Shown in pieces: positions 34,280-44,080 of a stretch of DNA of 64,000 bases. The DNA is taken from contig JAJYUJ010000003.1 in the NCBI GenBank assembly GCA_021792615.1, positions 1-64,000 of the forward strand, read 5' to 3'. A program made the position numbers and the translations under genes. Under the pieces are notes generated by a model, which worked only from the letters and a program-made list of their open reading frames with translations, was not told the DNA's origin and did not search any database. The stretch comes from a bacterium. GTDB taxonomy: Bacteria; JAMCPX01. Position 1 is the stretch's first letter. Each line of letters begins with the position of its first letter.

Positions 34280-34450
34280 AAAATTTTATCTTTTTCCCCC
34301 CGTTAAAGAATCGTCCCGCTTGTTCTAACCAAAATCCATGGAACACGTTCGTATCTCTCCGGCCTTGAACAGGTTTTATCATATATAAGTGACTGTAAAC
34401 GATTTCGAAGCTTTCTGTCAAGTGCGCTTCTGTAATTTATTACGGAATGT

Positions 34451-34479
34451 TTGAAAAAATGAAAAATATTATTTATAGT
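34451..34479 (+). promoter_or_regulatory. Promoter of the NarL-type regulator, probably leaderless
   Basis: TTGAAA (34451-34456), a 17-base spacer and TATAGT (34474-34479) end seven bases before the ATG, with no ribosome-binding site. Confidence 0.6.
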
Positions 34480-34486
34480 CATAACC

Positions 34487-35125
34487 ATGAACAATATTGC
34501 AGTAATGCTTGTCGACGATCATAAGGTTGTCAGAGAAGGCATCAAGTATATTATAAACAATCAGAACGATATGCGTGTCGTGGCCGAAGCAACGGACGGC
34601 AACGAAGTCCTCGATGTCCTTCATAAAATTAAGGTGGACGTGATGCTGCTCGATATAAAGATGAAAAACGTCGGGGGGATATCGCTTATCCCGAAAATCA
34701 TCAAGGATTTCAAAACGTGCAATGTGATCATCCTCTCGATGTACGATAACCCGAATTATGTTTTTGAATCCATACATGCCGGTGCAAAAGGATACCTCTT
34801 GAAGGACGTCGGATCTCTTGAACTTGTCCATGCGATCCGTTCCGTTTTCAACGGCAACGGCTTTCTCCAGTCGGCAGTCACACTGCCTGTTCTGAAAAAG
34901 ATAGCGATAGATATGCAGATAGAAAAAAGCAAGGTACTGACGAACATCGAGCTTGGCATATTGGCTATGCTTTCAGACGGAAAAAGGTACAAGGAGATTG
35001 CCTCGGCCTTTTCCATAAGCGAGGAAACGGTAAAGAGACATCTGAAAAAAGTGTATGAGAAACTGGGGGCATCGGATAAAACCGAAGCCGTGGCAATAGC
35101 GCTCAGACAGAGACTTATAGATTAA
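34487..35125 (+). CDS. NarL/FixJ-family response regulator
   Basis: Two-domain DNA-binding response regulator, 212 aa. The receiver domain (residues 1-120) has the acidic pocket in VMLVDDHKVVREG, the phospho-acceptor Asp in DVMLLDIKMK and Lys in GYLLKDVG. The C-terminal LuxR-type helix-turn-helix is KRYKEIASAFSISEETVKRHLKKVYEKLG. No histidine kinase is adjacent; the nearest is the triple-PAS hybrid kinase 15 kb away, so the partner is unknown. Confidence 0.93.
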   Translation: MNNIAVMLVDDHKVVREGIKYIINNQNDMRVVAEATDGNEVLDVLHKIKVDVMLLDIKMKNVGGISLIPKIIKDFKTCNVIILSMYDNPNYVFESIHAGAKGYLLKDVGSLELVHAIRSVFNGNGFLQSAVTLPVLKKIAIDMQIEKSKVLTNIELGILAMLSDGKRYKEIASAFSISEETVKRHLKKVYEKLGASDKTEAVAIALRQRLID

Positions 35126-35126
35126 T

Positions 35127-35159
35127 AAAATAAAATTATTGTCCTGATTGTTTTATTTT
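35127..35159 (+). terminator. AT-rich hairpin after the response regulator
   Basis: AAAATAAAA (35127-35135) pairs perfectly with TTTTATTTT (35151-35159) around a 15-base loop, directly after the stop codon. Weak stem energy; function uncertain. Confidence 0.3.
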
Positions 35160-35198
35160 CTTTAAAACTTTCCATTTTACTGATATAGAATTGATCTT

Positions 35199-35378
35199 AT
35201 GGATATGAAATGTCCTGTATGTAAAAAAACGATCCCGTGGGAACAAAATCCTTACAGACCCTTTTGTTCATACAGATGTAAAATGATAGATCTTGGTAAA
35301 TGGCTGAAAGAGGAATACCGTGTCCGGGGAGAAAAGCCGGATACGGAAAAAGCAGCAGATGAAAAAAAGAAAGACTAA
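35199..35378 (+). CDS. yacG: YacG-family zinc-binding protein (DNA gyrase inhibitor YacG-like)
   Basis: 59 aa protein with the YacG zinc-finger pattern: CPVC near the N-terminus (C5, C8), then PFCSYRCKMIDLGKWL (C23, C27), ending with the usual charged tail. In E. coli YacG binds GyrB and inhibits gyrase; the size and motif match closely. No Shine-Dalgarno sequence precedes the ATG and a TATAGA box lies ten bases upstream, so this too may have a near-leaderless mRNA. Its 3' end overlaps the start of the TamB-like gene. Confidence 0.88.
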   Translation: MDMKCPVCKKTIPWEQNPYRPFCSYRCKMIDLGKWLKEEYRVRGEKPDTEKAADEKKKD

Positions 35379-38300
35379 GGCATATATTTTCTACAGCGTA
35401 ATTCTGTTCCTCGTGCTTGTCATTACCGTAATACTCAGGACGGATATCATAGAAAATCTTTTCAAAGGAAGGATTGAAAAATTCATATCGGAGAAAACAG
35501 GTATTCATGTTTCCATCGGCAGAATTGATGTTTCCATTTTATCTTCGAGTGTAACGCTCTCGTCGCTCGTTCTCAAGGGGAATGCGGCCTATAATGCCGA
35601 TATCGGGAGATTGACCGTTGTGTTCGAACCGCCGAGTATTCTGAAAAAAAAGCCTCAGTTGAAGGTGGTTTCTGTCCATGATGCAAAGATAGCTCTCTTG
35701 ATAAGCAATAAACTTCCGGGTAAAATGCACGGCAAAACACCGGAAATAGATATGCGTACGATAGAAGCCATGCTCCCGGTTACTATCCGGCAGGTCGTGT
35801 TCAAAAATACGGCTCTTTCGATCAGCATACCCGGTTCCGGTACCGGCATTGAAGCAAAGAATATTTCCATGAGCCTCTATCCGGAGCTTGGCAGGAACAA
35901 GCTCAGCGGTGTCATAGACGCAAAAGGTGTGTCTGTTTCCCGCTATGGCAGTGCGTTCAGCCTTGCGGATGCCCAGTTCAGCGGTGCCTTAAGGAACAGG
36001 GATGTTTCCATAAACAGTCTGAGGCTGAATTCCAGTGCTTTGCATCTTGTTATGAGCGGAAACATAGACGATTACGAAAACCCGAACCTTGATGTGCGTG
36101 TAAAAGCATCGGTTGACGATGTGCAGCACTTTGATGCATTCATAAAAACCTTTCCCGTACCGATACCCGGGATGAGCGGGAGTTATACGTTTAACGGCAC
36201 GGTCAAAGGAAGTATATTGAACCCTTCGTCAACCGGAGATATAAGTTTTCGCAATATGGAAATAGCACACATCAAAGGCGGGACGGGGGATCTGTCGTAT
36301 GTGTTCAAGTCGAAAAAACTTTCCATAAAAAAGGCGGATGTGTCAATAGCAGACGGGACTGTTCAATTGAGCGGGGCCGTAGATTTTTCGGACAACAAAC
36401 TTCCTGCGGAATTTATTCTGGATCTCAACGGCATAAGTTTTGGAAAACTGCTCAGTGACTTGACGGTTCCGGACCCCTATGTCGATGCCGGCATAACCGG
36501 CCACGTAGAGGTTAAAGGCGGATTCAACCCGGTATATTTCTCTGGAAATGTTGATACGGAATTTAACCGGTTTTCCGTATACGATAATTTTTTCTTGAGT
36601 AAGAAAAAAAATACTATCATGGTCGTGAAGCCTGTTCATGTCCAATCAAGGCTTATCCTTACCAACCAGTGTGCTTATATCACGGACACGACCGTCAGTA
36701 CCGCACGTTCTCTTTTACAAACGTATACGGCGCTGTATTTTACCGGTGCCATGTTTTTGACCTTCGATTCGCACAAGCTGGACATGGAGGATGTAAGCCC
36801 GATAGCTTCCATTCCGTACACCGGTGAAGGCGATGCAACAGGCTTTATAGCCGGGCCTTTTACCGATATCGTTATTCATGGGGATGTTTCTTTCAAAGGT
36901 TACAGCATGGAGCATATAAAACTGGGAAATGTTACCGGGGGCATAACATTTGCCCGCAATGTATTGTCAATTGAATCTGTGCATGCTGTCAAAGATACGT
37001 CGAAGATGTACGTTAACGGCGGCATATCTTTTACAAAGGATGTTGAACTGCATCTCGATGCGAAACTCGAACCTGTTTCACTCAAGGATATTGCCGAAAA
37101 TATCGTGCCCGGCACATTTTACCCTCCGGAAACTACCCGGACGGAGTCCCCGTCATTTCTCGCGGGATTTACCACGGGAGGATACGTAACGGGCAGTGTG
37201 AGCATCGATGGCCCCCCCATGAAGATGAACGGCCGGGCGGACCTCTCTTTTCTGCATCCGGATACGTACTTCCAGTCGTTTGACAGCGGCTATGTTACCA
37301 TAGTCATGGAACACGGTGTTTTTCATATTGAAAATGCCGTTTTTAAAAAGGGAGAAGATACGTTCAATATCGGAGGGTTTATTTCTGAAAACGGCGATGT
37401 CGGTGTCACCTTCGATACGAAAGGTTTCAGTATAGAAAATATGGATACCATAACAAGATTGAACCCGAGTATAAAGGGGATTTCAGCCTTCACCGGCGCT
37501 ATTACCGGCACGGTCATGAACCCGGACGGCGGTATGAATCTCACCGTTCAGGATATAACGTATGATAAGATACGCATGCCGGATTGTTCTGCATCCGTCC
37601 GTTTTTCGGACAGTACCTTTTCCACAGTTGTCGAAGCGTTTAACAACACCTTAAAAGTCCGGGCCGCATTGAATATCCGGGACGGATACCCGTTCCGGCT
37701 CAGATCGAACTTCAATGCGTTTGATGCGCACGACATACTGTCGGTTTTCTCCGGCGGTGGTATAACATCCGATGTTACCGGGACCCTTTGGCTTGTCGGA
37801 AGGCTCAGGGATATGCCTGATTCTCTCGTTGGATATCTTTACCTTGATACGGTGTCCTTCGGCAACCGTTTTGCGGCATTCAGAAATGATAAACCGGTAT
37901 TTATAGATTTCGCAAAAGATAATCTCTTCTTCAGAACATTTTCCATAAAGGGAAAAAACAGCTTTGTCTCCCTGAGTGGATTTTATAATCTGCGGGGAAA
38001 TGTCGATACACTTGTTCATGCGGATATCGATCTGAGCTATTTGCCTCTCTTTACGAGCGTGTTTGCAGGTGCAAACGGTGCGTTCAAACTCGATGCGAGG
38101 ATATACGGTGAAAAGAAAAATATCTTGATCGACGGCAATGCCGCATTGAACGGTAATGCAACGCTGGCCGAACAACCGGTCACTTTTTCGGGTGTACACA
38201 TGTCCGTGCTCATGGCAAACAACAATATTGTTGTAAAAGACATAACCGGTAATATAAATTCGGGAAAAATGTCCGGTACCGGCAGGATCATCATGGCAGG

Positions 38301-39369
38301 GCTGTTGCCGAAATTGTTTGATATTTCCCTCGACTTCAAAGGTGTCGACTTTGTTTACAACAATACCGTATCCATGCAGTTAGACGGGGCACTCGGACTC
38401 AAGGGCAACTATCCGCAGCCGGTACTGGAGGGAAGCATAAAGATTGCAAATGCAACCTATACGGATTACATAAGCTGGGAAGATGAGATGCTGAAATTCC
38501 AGCGCAGGAAATACGAACCCCGGCGTATAGAACGGAAGAAGGGGCACCCGGTGAAGTTGAATGTTCTCATCGAAGCAGACAAGAGCATTTTTATAGATAA
38601 TAACATCGTGAACACCGTTTTGAGTGCCGATCTGAAGGTTGTTGGTGATGCCGACAATCCTGAAATAGTCGGTAATATTTCCACCAGCGATGGAAAACTG
38701 TACTATAGGTCGGCAGTATTTACCATAGACAATGCCGTTGTTACCTATACCCGCGAGCATCAGCGGAATCCCTTTGTTGATATACGGGCCGCCACTACCC
38801 AGCAATTTATGGTCAACACTGCATACTCGACTTACAATATCTACCTTACCATTGCCGGCCAGCTTGACAAATTGAATGTAAGCCTCACTTCGTACCCGCC
38901 CAATCTCGACGAGATGGACATCATAAGCCTGCTTACCTATGGTGTAACTCCCGCTGATCTCATGAAGAGCGGAATTAGTTCGGCCGCTGCATACGAAGTA
39001 GGAACTGCGGTTGGCAGTAAGCTCGCAAGGGATATTTTTTCGGAGTTGGTGGGCAATGAAAGTTACAGCAAATTCAGGAAGTTTTTCTGGATAGACAATC
39101 TTCAGGTAGAACCGTATTATCCGATCGGCGCTCCGACGACGAGTATACGGCTTACAATTACGAAGAGGATTACCAATGATCTGGATATTCTGTACTCATA
39201 CGATTTGAGCGGATACAACCTCCAGCGTTTTCAGGGGCAGTACCAGTTAAGCAGAAGACTTTATTTTATAGGAAGCTGGGATAATAACATTTCTACGGTA
39301 CAACCAAGCAACTCCAACAATAATGTCGGCAACTTCGGCGGTGATTTAAAATACAAATTTAAATTCTGA
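35359..39369 (+). CDS. tamB: TamB-like translocation and assembly protein (DUF490)
   Basis: Very large inner-membrane-anchored periplasmic protein, about 1336 aa, of the AsmA/TamB superfamily. It has one N-terminal helix (IFYSVILFLVLVITVIL), then a long beta-taco region of repeated amphipathic strands. The diagnostic C-terminal DUF490 domain contains LDEMDIISLLTYG, LARDIFSELVGNESYSKFRKFF and RLTITKRITNDLDILYSYDL. TamB partners with an Omp85 protein, and its stop codon overlaps the start of one here. The in-frame GTG 13 codons upstream lies deep in yacG, so the ATG was chosen. Likely role: outer-membrane protein insertion or phospholipid transport. Confidence 0.9.
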   Translation: MKKRKTKAYIFYSVILFLVLVITVILRTDIIENLFKGRIEKFISEKTGIHVSIGRIDVSILSSSVTLSSLVLKGNAAYNADIGRLTVVFEPPSILKKKPQLKVVSVHDAKIALLISNKLPGKMHGKTPEIDMRTIEAMLPVTIRQVVFKNTALSISIPGSGTGIEAKNISMSLYPELGRNKLSGVIDAKGVSVSRYGSAFSLADAQFSGALRNRDVSINSLRLNSSALHLVMSGNIDDYENPNLDVRVKASVDDVQHFDAFIKTFPVPIPGMSGSYTFNGTVKGSILNPSSTGDISFRNMEIAHIKGGTGDLSYVFKSKKLSIKKADVSIADGTVQLSGAVDFSDNKLPAEFILDLNGISFGKLLSDLTVPDPYVDAGITGHVEVKGGFNPVYFSGNVDTEFNRFSVYDNFFLSKKKNTIMVVKPVHVQSRLILTNQCAYITDTTVSTARSLLQTYTALYFTGAMFLTFDSHKLDMEDVSPIASIPYTGEGDATGFIAGPFTDIVIHGDVSFKGYSMEHIKLGNVTGGITFARNVLSIESVHAVKDTSKMYVNGGISFTKDVELHLDAKLEPVSLKDIAENIVPGTFYPPETTRTESPSFLAGFTTGGYVTGSVSIDGPPMKMNGRADLSFLHPDTYFQSFDSGYVTIVMEHGVFHIENAVFKKGEDTFNIGGFISENGDVGVTFDTKGFSIENMDTITRLNPSIKGISAFTGAITGTVMNPDGGMNLTVQDITYDKIRMPDCSASVRFSDSTFSTVVEAFNNTLKVRAALNIRDGYPFRLRSNFNAFDAHDILSVFSGGGITSDVTGTLWLVGRLRDMPDSLVGYLYLDTVSFGNRFAAFRNDKPVFIDFAKDNLFFRTFSIKGKNSFVSLSGFYNLRGNVDTLVHADIDLSYLPLFTSVFAGANGAFKLDARIYGEKKNILIDGNAALNGNATLAEQPVTFSGVHMSVLMANNNIVVKDITGNINSGKMSGTGRIIMAGLLPKLFDISLDFKGVDFVYNNTVSMQLDGALGLKGNYPQPVLEGSIKIANATYTDYISWEDEMLKFQRRKYEPRRIERKKGHPVKLNVLIEADKSIFIDNNIVNTVLSADLKVVGDADNPEIVGNISTSDGKLYYRSAVFTIDNAVVTYTREHQRNPFVDIRAATTQQFMVNTAYSTYNIYLTIAGQLDKLNVSLTSYPPNLDEMDIISLLTYGVTPADLMKSGISSAAAYEVGTAVGSKLARDIFSELVGNESYSKFRKFFWIDNLQVEPYYPIGAPTTSIRLTITKRITNDLDILYSYDLSGYNLQRFQGQYQLSRRLYFIGSWDNNISTVQPSNSNNNVGNFGGDLKYKFKF

Positions 39370-42224
39370 TGGCGCTATCGTTATTAAAAATTTATTGCAG
39401 AATAAAAAAGAGGCTGCACTATCCTGTGGCTTTCCTGCTCGTCATGGCGGGTATCTTGTCGGCATATCCGGCGTATGCCGATAATACTATCGGTCGTTAC
39501 AACGGCATGATCGTATCCGGTGTTACGCTGCAGTTTCCGCCCGATGTAAAAACGGAAGGGATCCGGGAGCTTATAAAAACCAAAGAAGGAAGCCCTTTCG
39601 CCGTCGCAGATGCCGATGATTCCATAAAACTTATATACTCGACCGGTCAGTGTGCCGATGTTCAGCTCGGGGTCGAGCCGGCAGGTAATAGAGTACATCT
39701 TGTTTATATCTGTAAACCCGTTATCAATGTCACAAAGATCACTTTTTCCGGGGTAAAAAGTGTACCGCTCAAGGATCTCGAACATGCTGTTATCATACAA
39801 CCGGAAACGCATTTTTACCCGGGACTTCTCGATATCGTAAAAGAGCATGCTCTGAAATTTTATAACGATAATGGTTATATGACCGTCAATGCGAAGGTAA
39901 CTTTTACCCAGACTTCCTACAATGCAGTTCATCTGATGATCGATATAACAGAGGGACACCCTGTCAGAATAAAAAAAATTGACATCACGGGTAATCCAGA
40001 AATAAAAACATCTCTGTTGCTCGGTAATTTGGGGATAGGGCCGGGAGATATTGCCGTAAAAAACAAAATAGATAATATCCCCGCTCACCTGGAGTCATAC
40101 TATCATGCCAGGGGGTACTGGCAGGCAGACGTGCATAAACCCTCGATTGTATATTCTGAAGATTTCCTCGAGGCATTTATAACCATACCAATAACTGCAG
40201 GTCCGCAGTACGTTTTGCAGTTTACCGGCGCCGGACACATGACGGATAGCGAGCTTATCGATATAACGGGAATAAAGAAGAGCGGAGGATTCATCAATTT
40301 CGAACTGTATAAGAACAGAATCGAAAATACCCTGAGGGACCGCGGGTATTATTTCTGCACGGTTGATTATACTATGATTAAAAAGAAGAGGATCCATGTT
40401 GTTTTCTCTATTCACAAAGGCCGTAAAGTGTTTATTGCCGGGATTTATTTCAGCGGGAATACGCATATCCGGACTTCGGCACTCAAAGCACAGATGCTCA
40501 CGTCTCCATGGAGGATGTACGCTTATCTCTATAACTACAAATACAACGGGATATTAGCACCTGCAAGGTTCGAAAATGATCTGAAAGCCATTATCTATCT
40601 CTATAAATTAAACGGTTTTCTGAACGTCAGGATAAAGGGCGTAAACCTTGCCTTTGCTGATGCGCGCAAAGAGTGGATCAATGTCACGATCTCTCTGGAG
40701 GAAGGCATACAGACCATCGTGAACAGCGTTAGTGTAGAAGGTGTATCAGAAAGTATGAATGAGCGGGTAATGCGTTTGATAGAAAAGATCAAAATGGGCG
40801 TGCCGTTCAATATGTGGGGTGTGCAGAACATTAAAAGACAGGTGGAACAGCTTTATTTCTCCCATGGTTATATCAATGCATCGGTGGATTATAATTACAC
40901 CATACATGATGGTCAGGCAGCCATTGAGTTTAAAATAAATGAGGGGAACAGAATACGTATCGGCAAGATTATCATAGCAGGCAATGTCAAAACGGCGGAC
41001 TGGGTCATCGTAAAAAATCTGGATTTTAAAACAGGCATGTATTTTATACCGGACAATATCATACAGAGCAGAATAAACCTGTTGAGAACCGGTTATTTCG
41101 AAAGTGCCGACATAAGGCCCATACCGGAAACAAGACATAAGAACGTTGTTGATGTTGCCGTTATCGTTAAGGAGCGAAAAACCCGGGGTGTAACGGTATC
41201 CATTGGATACGGCACGGTTGAAGGATACCGGGCAGCCGTGGACGTGTATGATAATAATATCATGGGAAGTGCAAAATCCATTGATCTCCATGCCGGTGGA
41301 GGTGTGCAGCCCATGGTGTATGCGTTGAAACCCATGTTCAATCACGGCAATTACCTGACCAATGAACGTGATCTTGAGCTCGGGTATACCCAGCATTACA
41401 TCTTTAATACGAGCATGACCGGCAGAGTAGATCTTATAGATTCATACATCAGAAACTACTGGGTAGGGTACGGGTTAAAGACTGAGAGCGGGGTTGTAGG
41501 TATTGACAGGAATGAAGGGTCTGCCGTAAAGCTTTCGTTACAGTATGATTTTGAAATACGGGAACCCATGGACGTTCAGCCTAATGCCGTTCTTACTCCT
41601 GCAGACTTTGAACAAAGGCAGCTCGGTATCGTGTCACCAATTATATCGGTAGACGAGAGGAACAATCCGTTTAATCCTACAAACGGGTTTATTCAGATAT
41701 TCAGACTCGATTGGGCAAAGAACTGGTTTTTATCGCAGGAAGAGTATGTAAAGCTCTATACTGCAACAACAAAATATGTTCCTATAAACGATAGCATTAC
41801 GTATGTACTTTCTTTGAGGGGCGGTTATGCGTGGCCGCTTGGTACAACAACCGCTCTGCCCATAGAAAAAAGATTTTATCTTGGCGGCGGGTCTACCATA
41901 CGGGGTTTTGCCGAGGACAGCGTGGGCCCTATGGTAGGGAATACACCTATTGGCGGAGACATCATGCTGAACTATCAGACCGAGTTCCGCATTAAATTGA
42001 TAGATAGTTTTGACGGCGTTGTATTTACGGACGGCGGTAATGTGTGGCCGTCTTCAGCCGATTTCGTGCTGAAGGGCATGCACGATATACGGAAGACCGC
42101 TGGTTTTGGTATACGATATGTGACACCCGCGGGTGCCCTTAATCTTGACATTGGATTTAAGCTCGACAAAAGGCCGAATGAGCCTCTTACGGCATGGAAT
42201 TTCTATATAGGAACAATTCTGTAA
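39369..42224 (+). CDS. Omp85-family outer membrane protein (BamA/TamA-like) with long POTRA region
   Basis: 951 aa. A signal peptide (FLLVMAGILSAYPAYA) is followed by about 560 residues of POTRA-type repeats with the recurrent pattern KITFSGVKSVPL, KKIDITGNPEI, IGKIIIAGNVKT, and then a C-terminal barrel starting near residue 600 (RGVTVSIGYGTVEGYRA). The barrel includes the lid-loop signature STIRGFAEDSVGP. The POTRA region is longer than the five domains of BamA or three of TamA. Coupled to tamB, so probably the TamA equivalent, though a BamA role cannot be excluded. Confidence 0.9.
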   Translation: MALSLLKIYCRIKKRLHYPVAFLLVMAGILSAYPAYADNTIGRYNGMIVSGVTLQFPPDVKTEGIRELIKTKEGSPFAVADADDSIKLIYSTGQCADVQLGVEPAGNRVHLVYICKPVINVTKITFSGVKSVPLKDLEHAVIIQPETHFYPGLLDIVKEHALKFYNDNGYMTVNAKVTFTQTSYNAVHLMIDITEGHPVRIKKIDITGNPEIKTSLLLGNLGIGPGDIAVKNKIDNIPAHLESYYHARGYWQADVHKPSIVYSEDFLEAFITIPITAGPQYVLQFTGAGHMTDSELIDITGIKKSGGFINFELYKNRIENTLRDRGYYFCTVDYTMIKKKRIHVVFSIHKGRKVFIAGIYFSGNTHIRTSALKAQMLTSPWRMYAYLYNYKYNGILAPARFENDLKAIIYLYKLNGFLNVRIKGVNLAFADARKEWINVTISLEEGIQTIVNSVSVEGVSESMNERVMRLIEKIKMGVPFNMWGVQNIKRQVEQLYFSHGYINASVDYNYTIHDGQAAIEFKINEGNRIRIGKIIIAGNVKTADWVIVKNLDFKTGMYFIPDNIIQSRINLLRTGYFESADIRPIPETRHKNVVDVAVIVKERKTRGVTVSIGYGTVEGYRAAVDVYDNNIMGSAKSIDLHAGGGVQPMVYALKPMFNHGNYLTNERDLELGYTQHYIFNTSMTGRVDLIDSYIRNYWVGYGLKTESGVVGIDRNEGSAVKLSLQYDFEIREPMDVQPNAVLTPADFEQRQLGIVSPIISVDERNNPFNPTNGFIQIFRLDWAKNWFLSQEEYVKLYTATTKYVPINDSITYVLSLRGGYAWPLGTTTALPIEKRFYLGGGSTIRGFAEDSVGPMVGNTPIGGDIMLNYQTEFRIKLIDSFDGVVFTDGGNVWPSSADFVLKGMHDIRKTAGFGIRYVTPAGALNLDIGFKLDKRPNEPLTAWNFYIGTIL

Positions 42225-42261
42225 TAGAATGGAGTATGGTTGATACCTGGTACCATAATAC

Positions 42262-42924
42262 ATGATGAGAAATAAAAGGATACTATCATTCCTGATCTTT
42301 GCTGCGGTCTCTTGCACGGGGCTTGCTGATGCCTCTGCAAAGCCTGTAATACTTGACCGCATCGTTGCCTCAATTCAGGGGGCCGGTGTCATAACCGACG
42401 TACAGCTTGTGCAGTATGCAGCCGTACGTTCGGTATTTGAATCCGGATACCATAAGTCCGTTCAAGAACAACTGAACGATCGTCAGTTTATGAAATCTAC
42501 CCTGGACATGCTTATTGACAGAACACTTATGCTGAAAGATGCGCAATTATTATCCATCATACAGCCGGGAAAGGAAAAGGTTAACAACATGGTTGCCCAA
42601 TTCAGAGCGAAATTCAATTCAGAAAACGATTTCAACGATTATTTGAAGCGGTATGCCATAACCCCTGATTATCTCAACAAGTACATGACTGATGAACTCA
42701 TAGTCCGGCAATATTTAAATGATGAGATTAAGATGCTTGTTAAGGTCAGTAATCATGATATAGAGCAATACTATGAGAATAATAAGGATGCATATAACGG
42801 TATCAATAAGAAAGATGCAGAGAAGGACATCAAGGCGCTGCTCCTGAAAAAAGAATACGGTAAGCAGTTGAAATCCTGGATAAAAACACTGACGCTCAAC
42901 AGGGAAATTGTGATAATGTACTGA
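42262..42924 (+). CDS. SurA-like periplasmic chaperone lacking a PPIase domain
   Basis: 220 aa secreted protein. Signal peptide ILSFLIFAAVSCTGLADASA, then a SurA N-terminal-type helical domain (VILDRIVASIQGAGVITDVQLVQYAAV; FMKSTLDMLIDRTLMLKDAQ). No parvulin peptidyl-prolyl isomerase domain follows, unlike E. coli SurA. Related short SurA_N proteins act as holdases for outer-membrane proteins. Follows the Omp85 gene by 37 bases, consistent with a shared envelope biogenesis role. Its stop overlaps the start of the RimK-like gene by one base. Confidence 0.75.
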   Translation: MMRNKRILSFLIFAAVSCTGLADASAKPVILDRIVASIQGAGVITDVQLVQYAAVRSVFESGYHKSVQEQLNDRQFMKSTLDMLIDRTLMLKDAQLLSIIQPGKEKVNNMVAQFRAKFNSENDFNDYLKRYAITPDYLNKYMTDELIVRQYLNDEIKMLVKVSNHDIEQYYENNKDAYNGINKKDAEKDIKALLLKKEYGKQLKSWIKTLTLNREIVIMY

Positions 42925-43814
42925 TGCGCATACTCATATTATCAAAAAAAATCGGCATCTATTCTACCAGAAGACTTGCAGAAGCTGGTCGGGAAAGAGG
43001 TCATGCCGTAAAGGTGATAGATCCCCTGAAATTCAATATAGCACTCCTGAACGGCAGGGCTGTTGTCACGTACAGGGACAAGCATGTCTTGCTACCCGGT
43101 ATCGTCATTCCGCGCATTTCCGGCACGATCAACAGCTTTGGCATGTCGGTCGTCAAACAGTGTGAGCTTCTGAATGTTCCGGTGATAAACAGATCCTCTG
43201 CCATAGCGCTTGCGCGGGACAAGTTCATGAGTGCCCAGTGCCTGGTTGCGAAAAAGATAGATGTTCCGGCGACAGCGATGATCCGGAATCCCGAGGACAT
43301 AGAGACAGCTTTAAATCTGGTAGGCGGTCCTCCGGTTATTCTCAAGCTTATTGAAGGTGCGCAGGGGATAGGCGTTATGCTTGCCGAGTCCAGGGATTCG
43401 ATAGAATCTACCATCAATGCCTTTTTCAGTCTTGGACAGAATATTATTATCCAGCAGTTCGTTTCGGAATCAAAGGGCAGGGATATCAGGGTACTCGTCG
43501 TCGGCGATAAGGTGGTAGCTTCCATGCGCCGGGTTGCAAAGGCGGGGGAGTTCAGAACCAATATCCATCGCGGCGGACAGGGAGAAACGATAGCGCTCCC
43601 TCGCTTGTACGAGGATATAGCGATACAGGCAGTCAGGACACTCGGGCTTGATGTAGCAGGTGTCGATATTATAGAAAGCACCGATGGTCCGAAGGTACTG
43701 GAGATAAACCCGTCTCCGGGTATCGAGGCACTGGAGAAGATAAACAAGCAGGATATCGCAACCGAGATAATCAGGTATGCGGAACATTTGGTTAAGCCCC
43801 GCCAATCACCATAA
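42924..43814 (+). CDS. RimK-family ATP-grasp ligase
   Basis: ATP-grasp amino-acid ligase, 296 aa, the size of RimK. Visible features are the N-terminal pre-ATP-grasp domain (ILILSKKIGIYSTRRLAEAG), GPPVILKLIEGAQGIGV as the nucleotide-binding loop, QQFVSESKGRDIRVLVVG, and the metal ligands in VLEINPSPGIEALE. RimK adds glutamates to ribosomal protein S6; others make small peptides or cofactors. Position after an outer-membrane assembly operon does not identify the substrate. Confidence 0.85.
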   Translation: MRILILSKKIGIYSTRRLAEAGRERGHAVKVIDPLKFNIALLNGRAVVTYRDKHVLLPGIVIPRISGTINSFGMSVVKQCELLNVPVINRSSAIALARDKFMSAQCLVAKKIDVPATAMIRNPEDIETALNLVGGPPVILKLIEGAQGIGVMLAESRDSIESTINAFFSLGQNIIIQQFVSESKGRDIRVLVVGDKVVASMRRVAKAGEFRTNIHRGGQGETIALPRLYEDIAIQAVRTLGLDVAGVDIIESTDGPKVLEINPSPGIEALEKINKQDIATEIIRYAEHLVKPRQSP

Positions 43815-43902
43815 AAGCAGCGTAACGGTCAGCATAGCCTGTCCAATAGTATTCGTATTCCGTAACGACGGTAAGAAAGTATAAAAAAAATATTACTTTT
43901 TG

Positions 43903-43932
43903 TTGACAACTTTAAAAATCAACTTGTATACA
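43903..43932 (+). promoter_or_regulatory. Promoter and palindromic operator of the TCA gene cluster
   Basis: TTGACA (43903-43908), an 18-base spacer and TATACA (43927-43932) form a strong promoter about 150 bases before the aconitase ATG. The -10 box lies inside the perfect palindrome TTGTATACAA (43924-43933), a shape used by GntR-family repressors. The leader then contains a CCCTG-TATGG-CAGGG hairpin near 43966-43980 and a proper GGAGG ribosome-binding site. Confidence 0.55.
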
Positions 43933-44080
43933 ATATTCAAGTTCACCCCGTGAGAAAGTTCCGCCCTGTATGGCAGGGATGCTATGATGAATTATAAATC
44001 GTTATAGAATGGGCATGGCTGAAAGTCGAATCTTGGCTAAGGGGTAGATTGAATAGAGAATAGATAAAAATGGAGGCAAT

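Noticed and set aside
39384-40088. A 234-codon minus-strand open reading frame.
   Set aside because: Antisense to the Omp85 gene, which has a signal peptide, POTRA repeats and a barrel signature; no independent support.
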